Notes under the pieces: generated by a model | Database searches by the model: none | Seen by the model: only the letters and a program-made list of their open reading frames with translations | Told to the model about the DNA's origin: nothing | Translations under genes and position numbers: made by a program | Assembly (NCBI RefSeq): GCF_963169125.1 | Contig: NC_084802.1 | Coordinates: 118,052,903 to 118,116,902 of the forward strand | Direction: 5' to 3' | DNA from: Humulus lupulus | Taxonomy: Eukaryota > Streptophyta > Magnoliopsida > Rosales > Cannabaceae | Length of the DNA: 64,000 bases | In this document: positions 11,831-23,132 of the stretch, one piece after another | Layout of the letters: every line of letters starts with the position of its first letter | Numbering within the stretch: the first letter of the stretch is position 1

Positions 11831-13320
11831 TGGGATACCCGAGTGGGATTTGGCCATGGCTGAAGAGCGTGATGCTCTAGAGAGGAACAAGACTTGGACT
11901 GTGGTTAGTCTTCCTCCTAACAAACATATTGTTGGCTGCAAATGGGTTTATAAGATAAAGCATCATGCTGATGGTTCCATTGAATGTTATAAGGCTAGAC
12001 TTGTTGCTAAGGGATATACTCAACAAGACGGGATTGACTATACTGATACTTTTGCACCTGTAGCCAAATTAGTTACTGTCAAACTTGTTCTCGCACTTGC
12101 TGCCATCAATGGCTATTTTCTCCACCAATTGGATGTCAACAATGCTTTTTTACATGGTGACTTACATGAAGAAGTGTATATGACTCTACCTCAAGGGTAT
12201 AGTCCTAAGGGGGAGTTACCATCTAATCCTGGTTGCAAGCTTCAAAAGTCTTTGTACGGTTTGAAACAAGCATCGCGACAGTGGTTTGAAAAGTTTTCTA
12301 CAACCTTAAATGAAGAAGGTTTCATACATTCTGCAACAGACCATTCCTTGTTCATTCGACACTCTAATCATGGTTTCATTGCTCTCTTAGTCTATGTTGA
12401 TGATGTGATTATAGCCAGCAATAATCTAGCTGAAGTAGAAGCCTTGAAATCTAGATTAAATACTCGGTTCAAGCTGAAAGATTTAGGTAACTTGCGTTAT
12501 TTTCTTGGCTTGGAAGTGGCTCGGTCACCTAAAGGAATTTTCATCTCGCAAAGACCTTATGCTCTACAAATTTTGGAGGATTTTGGCTACTTAGGATGCA
12601 AGCCGATCAATACTCATATGGAACCTAACTTGAAGCTTAGTCAAGAATCTGGTGAAGCTTTAGAAAATCCTCAGGTGTACAGAAAATCATTAGCAAGCTC
12701 CAATACTTGACCATAACTAGACCAGATATTTCCTACTCAGTCAATAAATTGAGTCAATTTCTTTCTACACCACGTGTTCCTCACTTGAAGGCTGCCTAAT
12801 GGTTACTACAGTATGTCAAAGAAAATCCAGGTCTTGGCATTTTCTTCTCTGCTAATTCTGAAGTGAAACTGAAGGTATATACAGATTCAGATTGGGGAGC
12901 ACGTCAAGATACCAGAAAATCGACTACTGGTTTTGTGTTTTCCTTGGGAGCTCGTTAATCTCTTGGAAAAGCAAGAAACAACAAACAATTTCAAGGTCCT
13001 CAGCTGAAGATGAATATAAGGCTATGGAAAATGCAACTTGTGAAGTTGTTTGGCTGACTTTAGTGTTAAAAGAATTGAAGCAAGTTCATGAAGAACCTAT
13101 AGAGTTTTATTGTGACAACCAAGCTGCTCTACACATTGCTGCAAATCCTGTTTTTCACAAGAGAACAAAACATATAGAGATAGATTGTCATTTGGTGAGA
13201 GAGAAGATACAGTCGGGCCTTATCAAAACTGCACATATTTCCTCTCGGAGCAAATTGTAGATGTATTCACTAAAGCTCTATTTCCTAATCAGTTTAAGTT
13301 TCTTAAGGACAAGATGGGCT
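11757..13320 (+). pseudogene. copia-B reverse transcriptase and RNase H (broken)
   Basis: The longest open piece of the element (to 12710) is RT: EWDLAMAEERDALERNKTW, KARLVAKGYTQQDGIDY, FLHQLDVNNAFLHGDL, SLYGLKQASRQW and LVYVDDVIIA with an intact YVDD box (near 12393). A 1-base loss in an A-run near 12680 (QVYRK) breaks the frame. RNase H follows with [16 protein letters not shown], another frameshift near 12955, [21 protein letters not shown] and HISSRSKL, where a final frameshift cuts the C-terminus. RT catalytic residues look sound, but no continuous polyprotein exists. Confidence 0.88.
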
Positions 13321-13353
13321 TGCAAACTATATACCATCCATCTTGAGGGGGAG

Positions 13354-13552
13354 TTTTAGACTTAAGAGCAAGAAAGTTAGAGCTGATATATTGTTCTGTT
13401 ATAAATTGGTTAGTTAGTTAGAGTTACAGACCCAGTTTTAGTTAGTGCTCTTTCTGTATTGGTGGAGTATAAATATATTGTAACATTTTCCATTTTCAAT
13501 ATATAGAGACTTTCATTCTCTCTTCTTTCTCTTTACTGTTCTATTACTAAAA
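13354..13552 (+). repeat. copia-B 3' LTR
   Basis: Begins TTTTAGACTT directly after the polypurine tract and ends ATTACTAAAA, followed by the duplication agatt. A TATA box lies at about 13468-13474. Confidence 0.9.
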
Positions 13553-13557
13553 AGATT

Positions 13558-14335
13558 GCATGCAATTCATCTACCAAAGGAGAAAGAGGTCTTGAATCAT
13601 ACCAGAATTGAGTCGCCTTAACTTCACCATTAGAACCTTGAATAATAGCCCTACTACTACACTCTCCCTTTCGACCCATACTATCCCTCTAATCGAAGTG
13701 GCATCCACATGACATACAAACTCCAAAAAAGAGGAGGAGACCATTTCTGCTTAGATTTACTCATCCTTCTTATTGGGGCCTTGAGCCATCTGAAACTTTT
13801 TTTTAACTTCATTCCAGCCCAATCCAATAATCTTTGTGTTTTGGAACAATTTGGTCATGAACAAAACTTTTCTTGCTATTCTAAATATGCCAAGCTATCA
13901 TCATAAAGACATTTAAAAGCATCAGTAGAAATATTTCTAGCAACATTAACAAAAAAGTAACAGTGTTTCTGTCATAACAATCTTTGATCACTTGGTTAAA
14001 ACAACTCATTTTCCAGATCTTCTTAGCAGGGAGTCATTTGTGACTCGGTTTCCATGCAAATTGTTTTACTTTTTGAGGGGCCTTCATTTTCCACATGTAC
14101 TTCCACCACTTCTCATTTGGGACATATGTTATGCTTCTACTCGATCTCATCCATATACAACAACCTTGTATCCACTACTCACATAGTATTCCCCATCTTT
14201 TGTATAATGTCATATCAACTTGTTCTCATGATCCAAAGAACCAATCGGAATACTCAAAATTAATTTTGCATCTTCCTCATTGAGCAAGGACTTAATGAAT
14301 TTAACATTCCACTCTCCTAAAGCCAACCTCAAATC
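13558..14335 (-). pseudogene. LINE fragment 2: zf-RVT region and start of RNase H
   Basis: The minus strand from 14335 reads DLRLALGEWNVKFIKSLL, EEDAKLILSIPIGS, HYTKDGEYYVSSGYKVV, then WWKYMWKMKAPQKVKQFAW in another frame. This is the order seen in plant LINE ORF2 between RT and RNase H (Pfam zf-RVT). Later pieces such as GECSSRAIIQGSNGEVKA and PLSPLVDELHA begin the RNase H domain. Multiple stops and frame changes are present. Copia-B interrupts it at 13558 and copia-C at 14335. Confidence 0.8.
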
Positions 14336-14411
14336 TATTATATTATAATATAATGTTTGATTGATTAAATAAGTGTTACAAGAAGTGATTATTTAATCTA
14401 AGTGGGGGAAT
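14336..14411 (+). other. Extra 76 bp at the left end of copia-C, ending in a polypurine tract
   Basis: Between the target duplication and the LTR start (TGTTATATTA at 14412) lie 76 bp ending 'ctaagtgggggaa', a polypurine tract of the kind that normally precedes a 3' LTR. The first 40 bp also resemble the LTR start itself ('taatataatgtttgatt'). Confidence 0.65.
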
Positions 14412-15158
14412 GTTATATTATTTTATATAATATAATGTTAGATTAAATAATGGGAGAAATGTGATTCGTCACATAAATGTGATTTGTCACACTTTGTAAC
14501 ATAATATTGAGAGTTACAAAATTGGACATATAAGTGTCCAAATTTTACATATTTTGGAGTTACAAAATCAGTTACAAATTTGTCACTTCCAAATATCACC
14601 CAATAATGTGTAGATTGAGAATTACACATTTTTTTATTGAATTTCAAAAGGCCATAATGTGATATGGTTGTTGAATATATGTTTTTAACTCACATTAGAT
14701 GTATGGAGGTTACAAAATCATTAGGGAAATGTATTGGGACGTTTTGGAAAAAGGTGCAAAACTGGGAGGTTGTAACAACCTTCATGCTACAGCCACAAGC
14801 ATCCAAGTCGCGGCCTAGGAAGCAATGGCTCATGGCCGCGGCCTAAGGTCCTGGCACCCAAATTCCATTTTGCATTTTTTTCCAATTTGAACGATTTTAA
14901 CATCATAAGTAACTCCCAAATCTTCATTTTAATTCTATAAACATCTCATTAAACATTGGTAATAGCCAAGGGGGTTGGTGAAATTTGAAATTCAAAGGGT
15001 ATCTCAAAACTCTATAAATAGGAGTCTAATGCTCACTTGTAAACACACACCATTTTCTATCCACAAAGCACTTGGCTGGAAAATACACCAAAAGACTTGA
15101 TAATTCCAAAGAGTTATTTCCAAACTTGAGAGTCCCTTAGTGGTTTAAAGAATAGGGG
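14412..15158 (+). repeat. copia-C 5' LTR, left part
   Basis: Matches the 3' LTR pieces from about 14870 onward ('ttccaatttgaacgatttta'). A TATA box (tataaatag) lies at 15013-15021, in a context repeated near 56650. It is interrupted after 'aataggggt' context by gypsy-D; the target duplication agggg is at 15154-15158. The part 14412-14870 has no counterpart in the 3' copy. Confidence 0.78.
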
Positions 15159-16212
15159 TGTTATTCATATTTTCCATCTTGAACACGTGGCATTGTCAAG
15201 TGGGCCTCATAGGCCCTTAAGAGAGGTCAAGGCCCGACGAATACTGAGCAGCTAGAGGCCCAGGGGACCAGACCCATCTTAGGTTCAACGACTGACGAAT
15301 AATCCTATAGTAAAGATCCCAAACTTGAGACATAGGACAGATCCAACTTCGTGGACTCACCCAATCTCCACCCTCTGGGGGTTTAGATCATTGTGGCTGA
15401 CGATCCATCTCGAGGGACGAATCTCACCATGTGGGATTCGCATGAAGTTTTGGTTTCATCCTCTCGATCCAATTCAATACCAGGATCTTTCCTTCGATCT
15501 GTCATCACTAGCTGATGTCCATCTTGGTAGAAGAACCCAAACCCTGGTAAATGACCCCGAGCCTAAGTAAATGAATCTGAACCTCGGTAAATGAACCCAG
15601 ACCATGCGTCCGGGTAGATCAAGGCCAGTTCTTCATGAAGCTAACATGTCCCTAAGAAATCTGGTAGTTGGTCTCCCTAACTAACCTACAGAAAGGGATA
15701 TGCACGGATCGTACAATGTTCCTAGGGAACGGTACTACCACTACTCTGACAGATCATATCCCCAGAATCCCCCTAGTAGCCCATGCAGATCAGCCCGTAC
15801 TAACATACAGAGGGCAGCTGTAAGGCTCTACTACGCTTAAGCCGGCTAAGTGGGCCTAGATTAACCACTTATAATCATGTTACACTCTTGTATTATAGCT
15901 CCGTTGGAGAGCACTTATGCTTATATCCTTATTGGGCCTGGATTAGTCCAACCCAAGTTACATTACCACCTATAAATAGGGTCATTTGTGCACTATAGCA
16001 AGGATCTAATTTTCTCATGTATGCATAAACACTCCTGAACTTGCAGAAAACCTCCATTGTTAAACTCTCTAAAGCTCAATACTAGTGACTCGTGGACTAA
16101 GGCTCATTAATGCACCAACCACGTAAGAACTGTGATCTTGTTCATTTCTTTGCCTTTCTTTCTAGCTCTTATTTCTCAATATATTTGTAGTTTCTGAAAA
16201 ACTCAGTAAACA
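15159..16212 (+). repeat. gypsy-D 5' LTR
   Basis: TGTTATTCAT...CTCAGTAAACA, 1054 bp. A TATA box (tataaatag) lies at 15971-15979. At 15545-15603 a motif 'gtaaatga' plus 'cc.ga.cct' recurs three times about 20 bp apart. Confidence 0.9.
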
Positions 16213-16272
16213 TTTTGGTGCTTTCGTTGAGAGCGAGAAGAAAGCTTGAACCAATCCTTGTCATCTACAAAG

Positions 16273-18660
16273 ATGGTGAACACCAGACATACTGTGTTTG
16301 ATCCTGCTCAACAGCAACAGGACAATGGAGAACCATTGCAAAACCATCAACTTCCTCAAAGACCAGCCAGAGGATATACCTTATCACGGGCCCCTACCTG
16401 ACGACTCCCATAACTTCGGAGAAGGGAGAGAGTATGAAGAAGAATACTATGAGGAAGATGGAGAGGGGTACGAAGACCATGAGGCCCCATCAGTCTCGAC
16501 GAAAATAATGTGGAATATGAATAGGAGAACCTCAAAGTGATTCGTCTGAGACAACATTTCCTCGATCAAGAAGCAAGGATGGCAGAACAACAAGAGACTA
16601 CCCACCAAATGCAAGAGTCCCTCCTGGCTCTTCAAGGATTTATTGTTGCTCAGGGATTTACAGTTAATCCTCCAACTGTTTCTCCCTTAGGAACTCAGCC
16701 ACTTGTCCCACCTACATGGATTGGCGCTCCCAACAACGCTACAACCCCTACTCCTCCTCCGGGACGATCCACTTATCCTAGAGCCGGTCCTTCTAACCCA
16801 ACTCAAGAAAAAGGGAAAGCCAAAGTGGTCGATCCCATGGAAAAAGAAAAACCCCAAAAGAAGATTCCTCCTGCTAAAAAACTAGGGTGGACCTAGGGCA
16901 TTTCCCTAGGAAAGAACGGGTGAATCCTATCCCAGGACGGAATCACCCGAACAATCTGCAGGGGAAACATCTGTAGGGCACTAAATCCTGAAATGTCCCA
17001 AGACATGACGACCAGGGAAGACATTTTTATCCCAGTGCGTCCATGAACAAAGATTACGGAGGGCATAAACGCGAAGAGGAGCCGGAAACTGTTAGTTCGG
17101 GAGATGACACATCCTGTGTTGATTTGTGAGACGGCCTTAATGCTCGAAAGGAGGAAGCCCATAAAGAAAAGATTCGCTGTCGAGGAGGTGACTTGAGGAA
17201 TAACGTCAACGATAGGAGGAACAAGAGAGTTCCCATTGATGATGGAATGGCAAGGCAGTTCATGGAGCAGCTGGCCAATCTCAAAAAGGTCATAGACTGC
17301 TTAGTCCGAAAACAAGAAGGCAGAGGTTCCAATTCAGAAGATGAAGAAAATGAACCGTGTACAAAACACATCCTAGACGTTGTGTTACCCAAGAGGTTCA
17401 AGATGTCGGATATACCTGCCTACACCAGAAACATCAACCTGAGAGACCATCTATCCCGCTACAATGGTTGTAGCCCATGTATACAACAATGGCAAATGCT
17501 TGTGCTTTTCGATCACCTTGTCCGGACCCTCTGAAGAGTGGTGGAAAAGGTTCAAGAGAGGATCAATCCAATCTTGGTCTGGATTGCAGTCAACTTTCTA
17601 TATATAATTCGTAGCCGCCCAGAAACTGGACATGGAGGTCAGTGTGCTGGCCAACATTAAGCAACATCCCACTGAAACCCTAAAGTCTTACATCCAACGC
17701 TTCACAGGGGAAGCTTCAAAGACTAAGGTGGATGATTGACAACGCTTAGTAGCCCTCTAGTATGGAATTAGACCTGGATCCCCTCTCTAGGATGACATGC
17801 AATGCAGTAAGGCAACCACTCTTGAAGAGTTTATAAGGAGGGCTTAAGGCTTCATCAACTGGGAAGAAGCTAGAATCCAAGTTTTTGGATGGCATCCAAC
17901 ATCACAACCAACAACACAAACCATTCCTAGGTACGGGGTGCAATACTCGAAAAATCCTTATCCGACACCTCCAGCAATATTCGGGATACAGTTCATGACC
18001 CCGACTTTCTATGTGCCTGCTTCATCGGGATATGCTCCAACTTCTTCAGCCCCTTTTTATGGATATGGAGTGGCATTGATCGGATACAGTGTAGCTCCCA
18101 GAGCGGTTCAACCATCCCAGACTGAAGCGGCTAAGGAGAGCATAAACCCTTCCCAGGGAAAACGATCCAGCAAGAGTAAGAGACAGTCTGAGCCCGCAAA
18201 GAAGGGAAAGAGGGGGTACGAGCCCTAATACACAAACTTGGTGGACACCCGAGAGAATATTTACCTTGCAACGAGCAAGGTAGTTCACTATCGAAAACCA
18301 AGCCCCATGTTCAAAGGGGGAAAGAACCTGAGGGATACGAGAAAAAGATGTGCCTATCACAAGGACATAGGCCATACAACTGAGGAGTGTCATCAGCTAA
18401 AGGACGAGATCCAGAATCTAATCAAGTTGGGGCACCTCCACCAATGGGTCAGGATACCGGTTGGAGATCCGGGACAACCCATAGCTCCCGGATAGCCTTT
18501 TGCACAAGGAGCACCTGAGCTGTTCAGACCCCCTCAGGGGGCCCCAGTAATGTGACCTCCTGGAGGCCCTATGACTCATGGACCCAGGATGCCATATCTG
18601 CCTGGAACTGTGCCCCCTTGAGTAGATGGCCACATTGCCACCATATCTGGAGGCCCTCAC
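16273..18660 (+). pseudogene. gypsy-D gag (broken)
   Basis: Starts MVNTRHTVFDPAQ at 16273, parallel to MVTTRKF in gypsy-F, and stops after about 43 codons. Later pieces in several frames are homologous to gypsy-F gag: MEQLANLKKVIDCLVRKQEG near 17260, a capsid-like DHLSRYN near 17440, VDTRENIYLATSKVVHYRKP near 18240, and the metal-binding-like CAYHKDIGHTTEECHQLKDE near 18350. At least five stops and several frameshifts. Gag would form the particle core around element RNA. Confidence 0.8.
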
Positions 18661-20843
18661 TTGAGGGGACAATCCCAGAATGACCAAAATAGGTACCTCA
18701 ACGAACTCAACCACAACCACGAGATGTGTGCATTGGTCCAAACTCCGGCCCAGTGCCCAAAGCTGATGAATCTGTCGATAACGTTCATAGAGGAAGATGC
18801 CTGGAATGTCCACTTCCCGTATCACAATCCTTTAGTCATTGACGCCCAAATTTCAAACAAAAGAGTATCCCGAGTGTTGGTAGACAATGAGAGTTCTGTC
18901 AATGTCTTGTTCAAGCCAGCCTTCACAGTGATCAGCCTAACGGAGGCGAACCTAGTATCGTGTCCAACGTAGATCTACGACTTCAATGGGATTCATTGCT
19001 CCCGTTGGGCAAGATACAACCCCATGTTACATTGGGGAACGAGGTTCAAAACACATTCAAGTACTGCACATTCGTGGTCGTGGATTGTCCCACTACGTAT
19101 AATGTGATTTTTAGGTGCCCCGCTCTAGTCGACTTTGGTGTCGTTACCTCCATCCGCCACCTATTCTTGAAGTTCTCGTGTGATAACGGCGTTGTGAGGA
19201 CAATACGAGGAGATCAAAAGAGTGCCTGGAAGTGTTATCATGTCTCCGCCCAACCAATCTTCATGGTCCGTGAAGAGCCCCTTGAAGAGGAAAACATCGC
19301 TTCGATCTCGCAACCACAGCTAGCACGGGGGGTGGTTTGGGAAGACGATGAATTGGATCCCCGGATAGAAGCAGACAGGGCACTAGAACCTATGAAGGAG
19401 ATTGAAGAGGTGTGCATCAGTGACACTGATCCAACCAGAGAAATCCGGGTAGGAAGAAATTTGACTTCGGAGGTTAAGGCTTCCATAATTGCCCGAGTAA
19501 AAGAGAACCAGGATGTCCTGGTCTGGTCTCACTCGAATATGACCGGGATTGACCGCAACATCATATGTCACACCCTGAACATCGACGAAAACACAACTCC
19601 AGTCTGGCAAAAGCGAAGGCCACTAGGCATGAAATGGGCCGAGTCCCTCAAACTAGAAATCGAGAAGTTATCCTCGATTAACTTCATCTGGGAAGCACTA
19701 TACCCAGTTTAGCTGGCAAACTTGGTGTTGGTGCAAAAAAAAAATGGGACGTGGAGAACTTGCACAGATTTCATGGACCTCAACAAGGCATGTCCGAAGG
19801 ACTGTTTCCATCTGCCCCGAAAAGACCAGATGGTGGATGCCACGTCCGGGTACGAGTTGCTAATCTTCATGGATGCTTACTCTGGCTACAACCAGATTTC
19901 GATGCACGTAGCAGATCAGGAACACACCAGCTTCTAGACAGACAAGGGTGTATACTGCTACATTGTCATGCCTTTCGGGCTAAAGAATGCCGAAGCCACA
20001 TATCAAAGGCTTGTCAATAGAATGTTTCGGAACCTACATGGGAAGAACATGGAAGTCTAGATAGACGACATGTTGGTCAAGTCTAAGACGTTGGTCCAAC
20101 ACGCAGACGACCTGGGAGAAGCATTCGCCATTATCCAGAAGTACAAAATGAAGCTAAATCCCAAGAAGTACACTTTTGGCGTGGCATTCGGGAAGTTTCT
20201 AGGCTTCATCGTAAGGTCGAGAGGGATAAAAACCAACCCAGATAAGATCAGAGCTTTGATCGATATGCCATCGCCATGGAAACACAAAGATGTTCATAGC
20301 CTGACGGGAAGAATAGCGGCTTTGAGCCGCTTTGTGTCAAAATCCACAGACAAGTGCACTCCATTTTTCAACATACTTCGCGGAAACCAAAGGTTCGAAT
20401 GGACAACCGAGTGTGAAAAGGCTTTCCAAAAACTGAAAGAGTATTTGGCTCAAGCACCAATCTTGTCAAAGCCAGTGGATGGGGAACCACTGTACCTATA
20501 TTTGGCCGTGTCAGAACATGCCATAAGCTCCACCTTTGTCCGAGAAGAAGGAAATGTCCAACTCCCGGTCTATTATGTAAGCAAAAGGTTGCTGGGCGCA
20601 GAGTCCAGATACCCTTTGATCAAAAGATTGACATTTTGCTTACTGACCGCTTCCAAGAAGTTAAGACCTTACTTTCAGGCTCATGCCATCAAGGTACTAA
20701 TGAACCATCCCCTACGACAAGTGTTACAAAAACCAAAATCATCGGGAAGACTTTTGAAGTGGGCCATGGAGTTGAGGCAATTCGATATCGCCTACGTCCC
20801 CAGAATCTCCATCAAGGGTAGGCCATGGCCGACTTCAACGTAG
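18661..20843 (+). pseudogene. gypsy-D protease and reverse transcriptase (broken)
   Basis: The protease motif reads VLVDNESSVNVLF, while gypsy-F has [11 protein letters not shown]: the conserved Gly next to the catalytic Asp is Glu. RT follows: [50 protein letters not shown]. The catalytic YxDD box is destroyed because its Tyr codon is TAG (20058-20060, *IDD). Other stops lie at 19710-19712 and in TSF*TDKG near 19937. The connection [20 protein letters not shown] and RNase H-proximal [12 protein letters not shown] remain readable to 20843. Confidence 0.87.
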
Positions 20844-22190
20844 AGTGTATCGGGATTGCTGAGGATATTGAACAAAGGGGGAGAAGATGGCTGCCTACGT
20901 GGTGCGAACCTGGGAATTATTCCAATCGTTCAACGCCATTCACCAGATCCCCAGGGAATAGAATGTGTTCGCGGACACATTGGCAAAGTTGGCCACATAT
21001 GTTGAAGCAGAACTCTCCGAGGTAGTCCCAATTGACCATCTACCCGCACCTAGTATTCAAGCCCCCGCAATCGTAAATTCCATCGATTACACAATTTCCT
21101 GGATGGGGCCTCTCATCCAGTATCTAACCATTGAAGAATTGCCCACAGACAGGGCCGTAGCCAGGAAGCTTCAGTACCAGGCCCCCAGATATGTCATGGT
21201 GGATGGAAAGCTCTATCGCAGAGGGTTATCCATGTCATATCTTCGATGCGTATCCAGGATCGAGATGAGCGCAATCATGCACGAAGTTCACGAAGGCTTT
21301 TGCGGAGATCACTCAGTTGAACTCAGCTTGTCCAAGAGAATCCTAAGGCAAGGATATTTCTGGCCAACAATGAAGAAGGACTGTGTAGATTATGTCCACA
21401 AGTGCGAGCAATGCCAAAGGTACACGAAGATCCCGTGAGCTCCTCCCAAAGAGATAACTTTGATGACTAGTCCCTAGCCTTTTGTAGTTTGGGGAATTGA
21501 TTTGGTAGGATCCCTCCCGACCGGGATGGGCGAATTGAAATATGCTATTGTAGCCGTCGATTATTACACCAAGTGGTTCGATGCAGAACCAATGAGCACC
21601 ATTACCTCCAAAAAGGCCCTGGACTTCGTCATCAACAATATTGTGTGCCGATACGACCTCCCTCATAAAATCATGTCGGACAACGGGAAGCAATTTGATA
21701 GCATCCACTTCACCAACTTCTGTGAAAGACATGGAATCATCAAAAGCTTATCTGCAGTCGCAAGGCCTCAAGAAAATAGGAAAACAGAGGCCATGAACAA
21801 GATTTTGAAGGGGACACTAAAGAAAAATCTACAAGCTTGCAAGAGCAAGTGGCCGGAAAAGTTACCCCGCGTCATATGGGCATACCAGACCGTAAAAAGA
21901 ACTTCGACCGGACATACTCCCTACTTGATGGTCTGCGGATGGAAAGCATTCATCCCAGTAGAAACTGCAATCCTGTCCCACAGACAAGATACGTACGATC
22001 CCGTCCAGAATCTTCCTTGTATCTCAGGATCCAGGAGTGGGGGTCTAGGACCTAACTGGGAAGGACCATATGAGATCCAAAATGAAGTATATGTCCGGGA
22101 ACATAGCGCCTAAAGTGGCTAGGCAGAACAGAGGTCCCAAGGGCTTGGAATGCTGAACACCTCCACCAATACTATCAGTAGTCGGGAGGA
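20825..22190 (+). pseudogene. gypsy-D RNase H remnant and integrase (broken)
   Basis: Against gypsy-F, about 75 codons of RNase H are deleted: the sequence jumps from ADFNVECIGIAEDIEQRG to EKMAAYVVRTWELF, losing the catalytic centre. Integrase begins with the HHCC domain (HEVHEGFCGDH...CEQCQRY), then core motifs WGIDLVGSL, MSDNGKQFDS and TEAMNKILK with the DDE residues present. Stops follow IP near 21436 and precede PFVVWG near 21477. A second deletion of about 45 codons near 22010 removes most of the C-terminal domain. Confidence 0.85.
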
Positions 22191-23132
22191 GTCAGCCGTA
22201 TTTTCTTCTTTTTAACATTTTAATTTTCAAGTAATGTATGCCCCAGGGGCATTTCATAGTTAATGAAAATGGTGTGAACAAAACACCATAAGGAATGTGT
22301 TAAGAAAAGAAAAATTCCATGTTCGTCTTTAATTTTTACATGAGCAAGTGACCTAAGACTACATTCTTTGTTTACTAGGGGGTAGGACCATCTTTACAGT
22401 CCAGTATTAAAAACAAAAGGGGATGCAAAGCTCAGAGCTTAGTCCTAATCCGGATTCGTATAGACTGGGGATTCAAAACCCAACTCCCAAAAAAAAAAAA
22501 AAAATTGGTCCAGACCTAGCATGGTCTGAGATGATTTAATCCTTATTTATTGTTCCCACATAACGGTCCATAACCATTGGAACTCGAATCTTAGGTTTAA
22601 AATGATTAAAATTAGTCTTTTAAATGGTCCAGGCCATTGAAACCTGAACCTCGTATTTGGGATAAGTTAATTAACTAATTTCTACTAAGAACTTTTTGGT
22701 TTAGGCTGTTAAAACTAAGTCATATCTAAGAAGTCCATAATGGTCCAGGCCATTGGAACCTGAACCATAGATTCGGGATAAATCAGTTAAGTTATATTTA
22801 GTAAGTCCAAAACGATCCAGGGCGTTGAAACCTAAACCTTGGTCATAGGAAAAGTTAATCAACTTCCACAATTTTCCCCCTAATGGTCCTAGCCATGGGA
22901 ACCAGGATTCCACATATAAAAAATTCATGCATAGTGGTAAAACACTTAGTGAATTCTTAAAGAAATATATGAGTATAAAGCGGGAAATAAAAATGGGAAA
23001 GGATAGAAATCAATATAATGACTGAACAATAAGATAATCATTTTCTTAAGCGCATCCATGCCTATAAAAAATATGTTTATAAAAAAAGAAAGGAGAGAGG
23101 AAGCCCCAAAATAAAATTACAAAGGCTTAGGC
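22191..23132 (+). other. gypsy-D spacer with irregular tandem repeats (about 22505-22930)
   Basis: Between pol and the antisense gene, a unit built on 'ggtccaggccattggaacc' recurs at 22507, 22565, 22626, 22698, 22742, 22814 and 22884, spaced about 44-72 bp. No coding sequence is seen. Gypsy-F has a different array at the same relative place. Confidence 0.7.

Larger units (their letters stand above)
8741..13552 (+). mobile_element. copia-B: Ty1/copia LTR retrotransposon inserted in the LINE
   Basis: A 4.8-kb element with LTRs of 192 bp (8741-8932) and 199 bp (13354-13552), about 95% identical by eye. The 5-bp target duplication agatt is at 8736-8740 and 13553-13557. The primer site tggtatcaga follows the left LTR directly (8933-8942), complementary to the 3' end of plant initiator tRNA-Met as in most copia elements. 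The purine tract tgagggggag precedes the right LTR. Domain order is gag, protease, integrase, RT, RNase H, which defines Ty1/copia. At least seven stops and several frameshifts make it inactive. The LTR termini are TTTTAG...CTAAAA instead of TG...CA. Confidence 0.92.
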
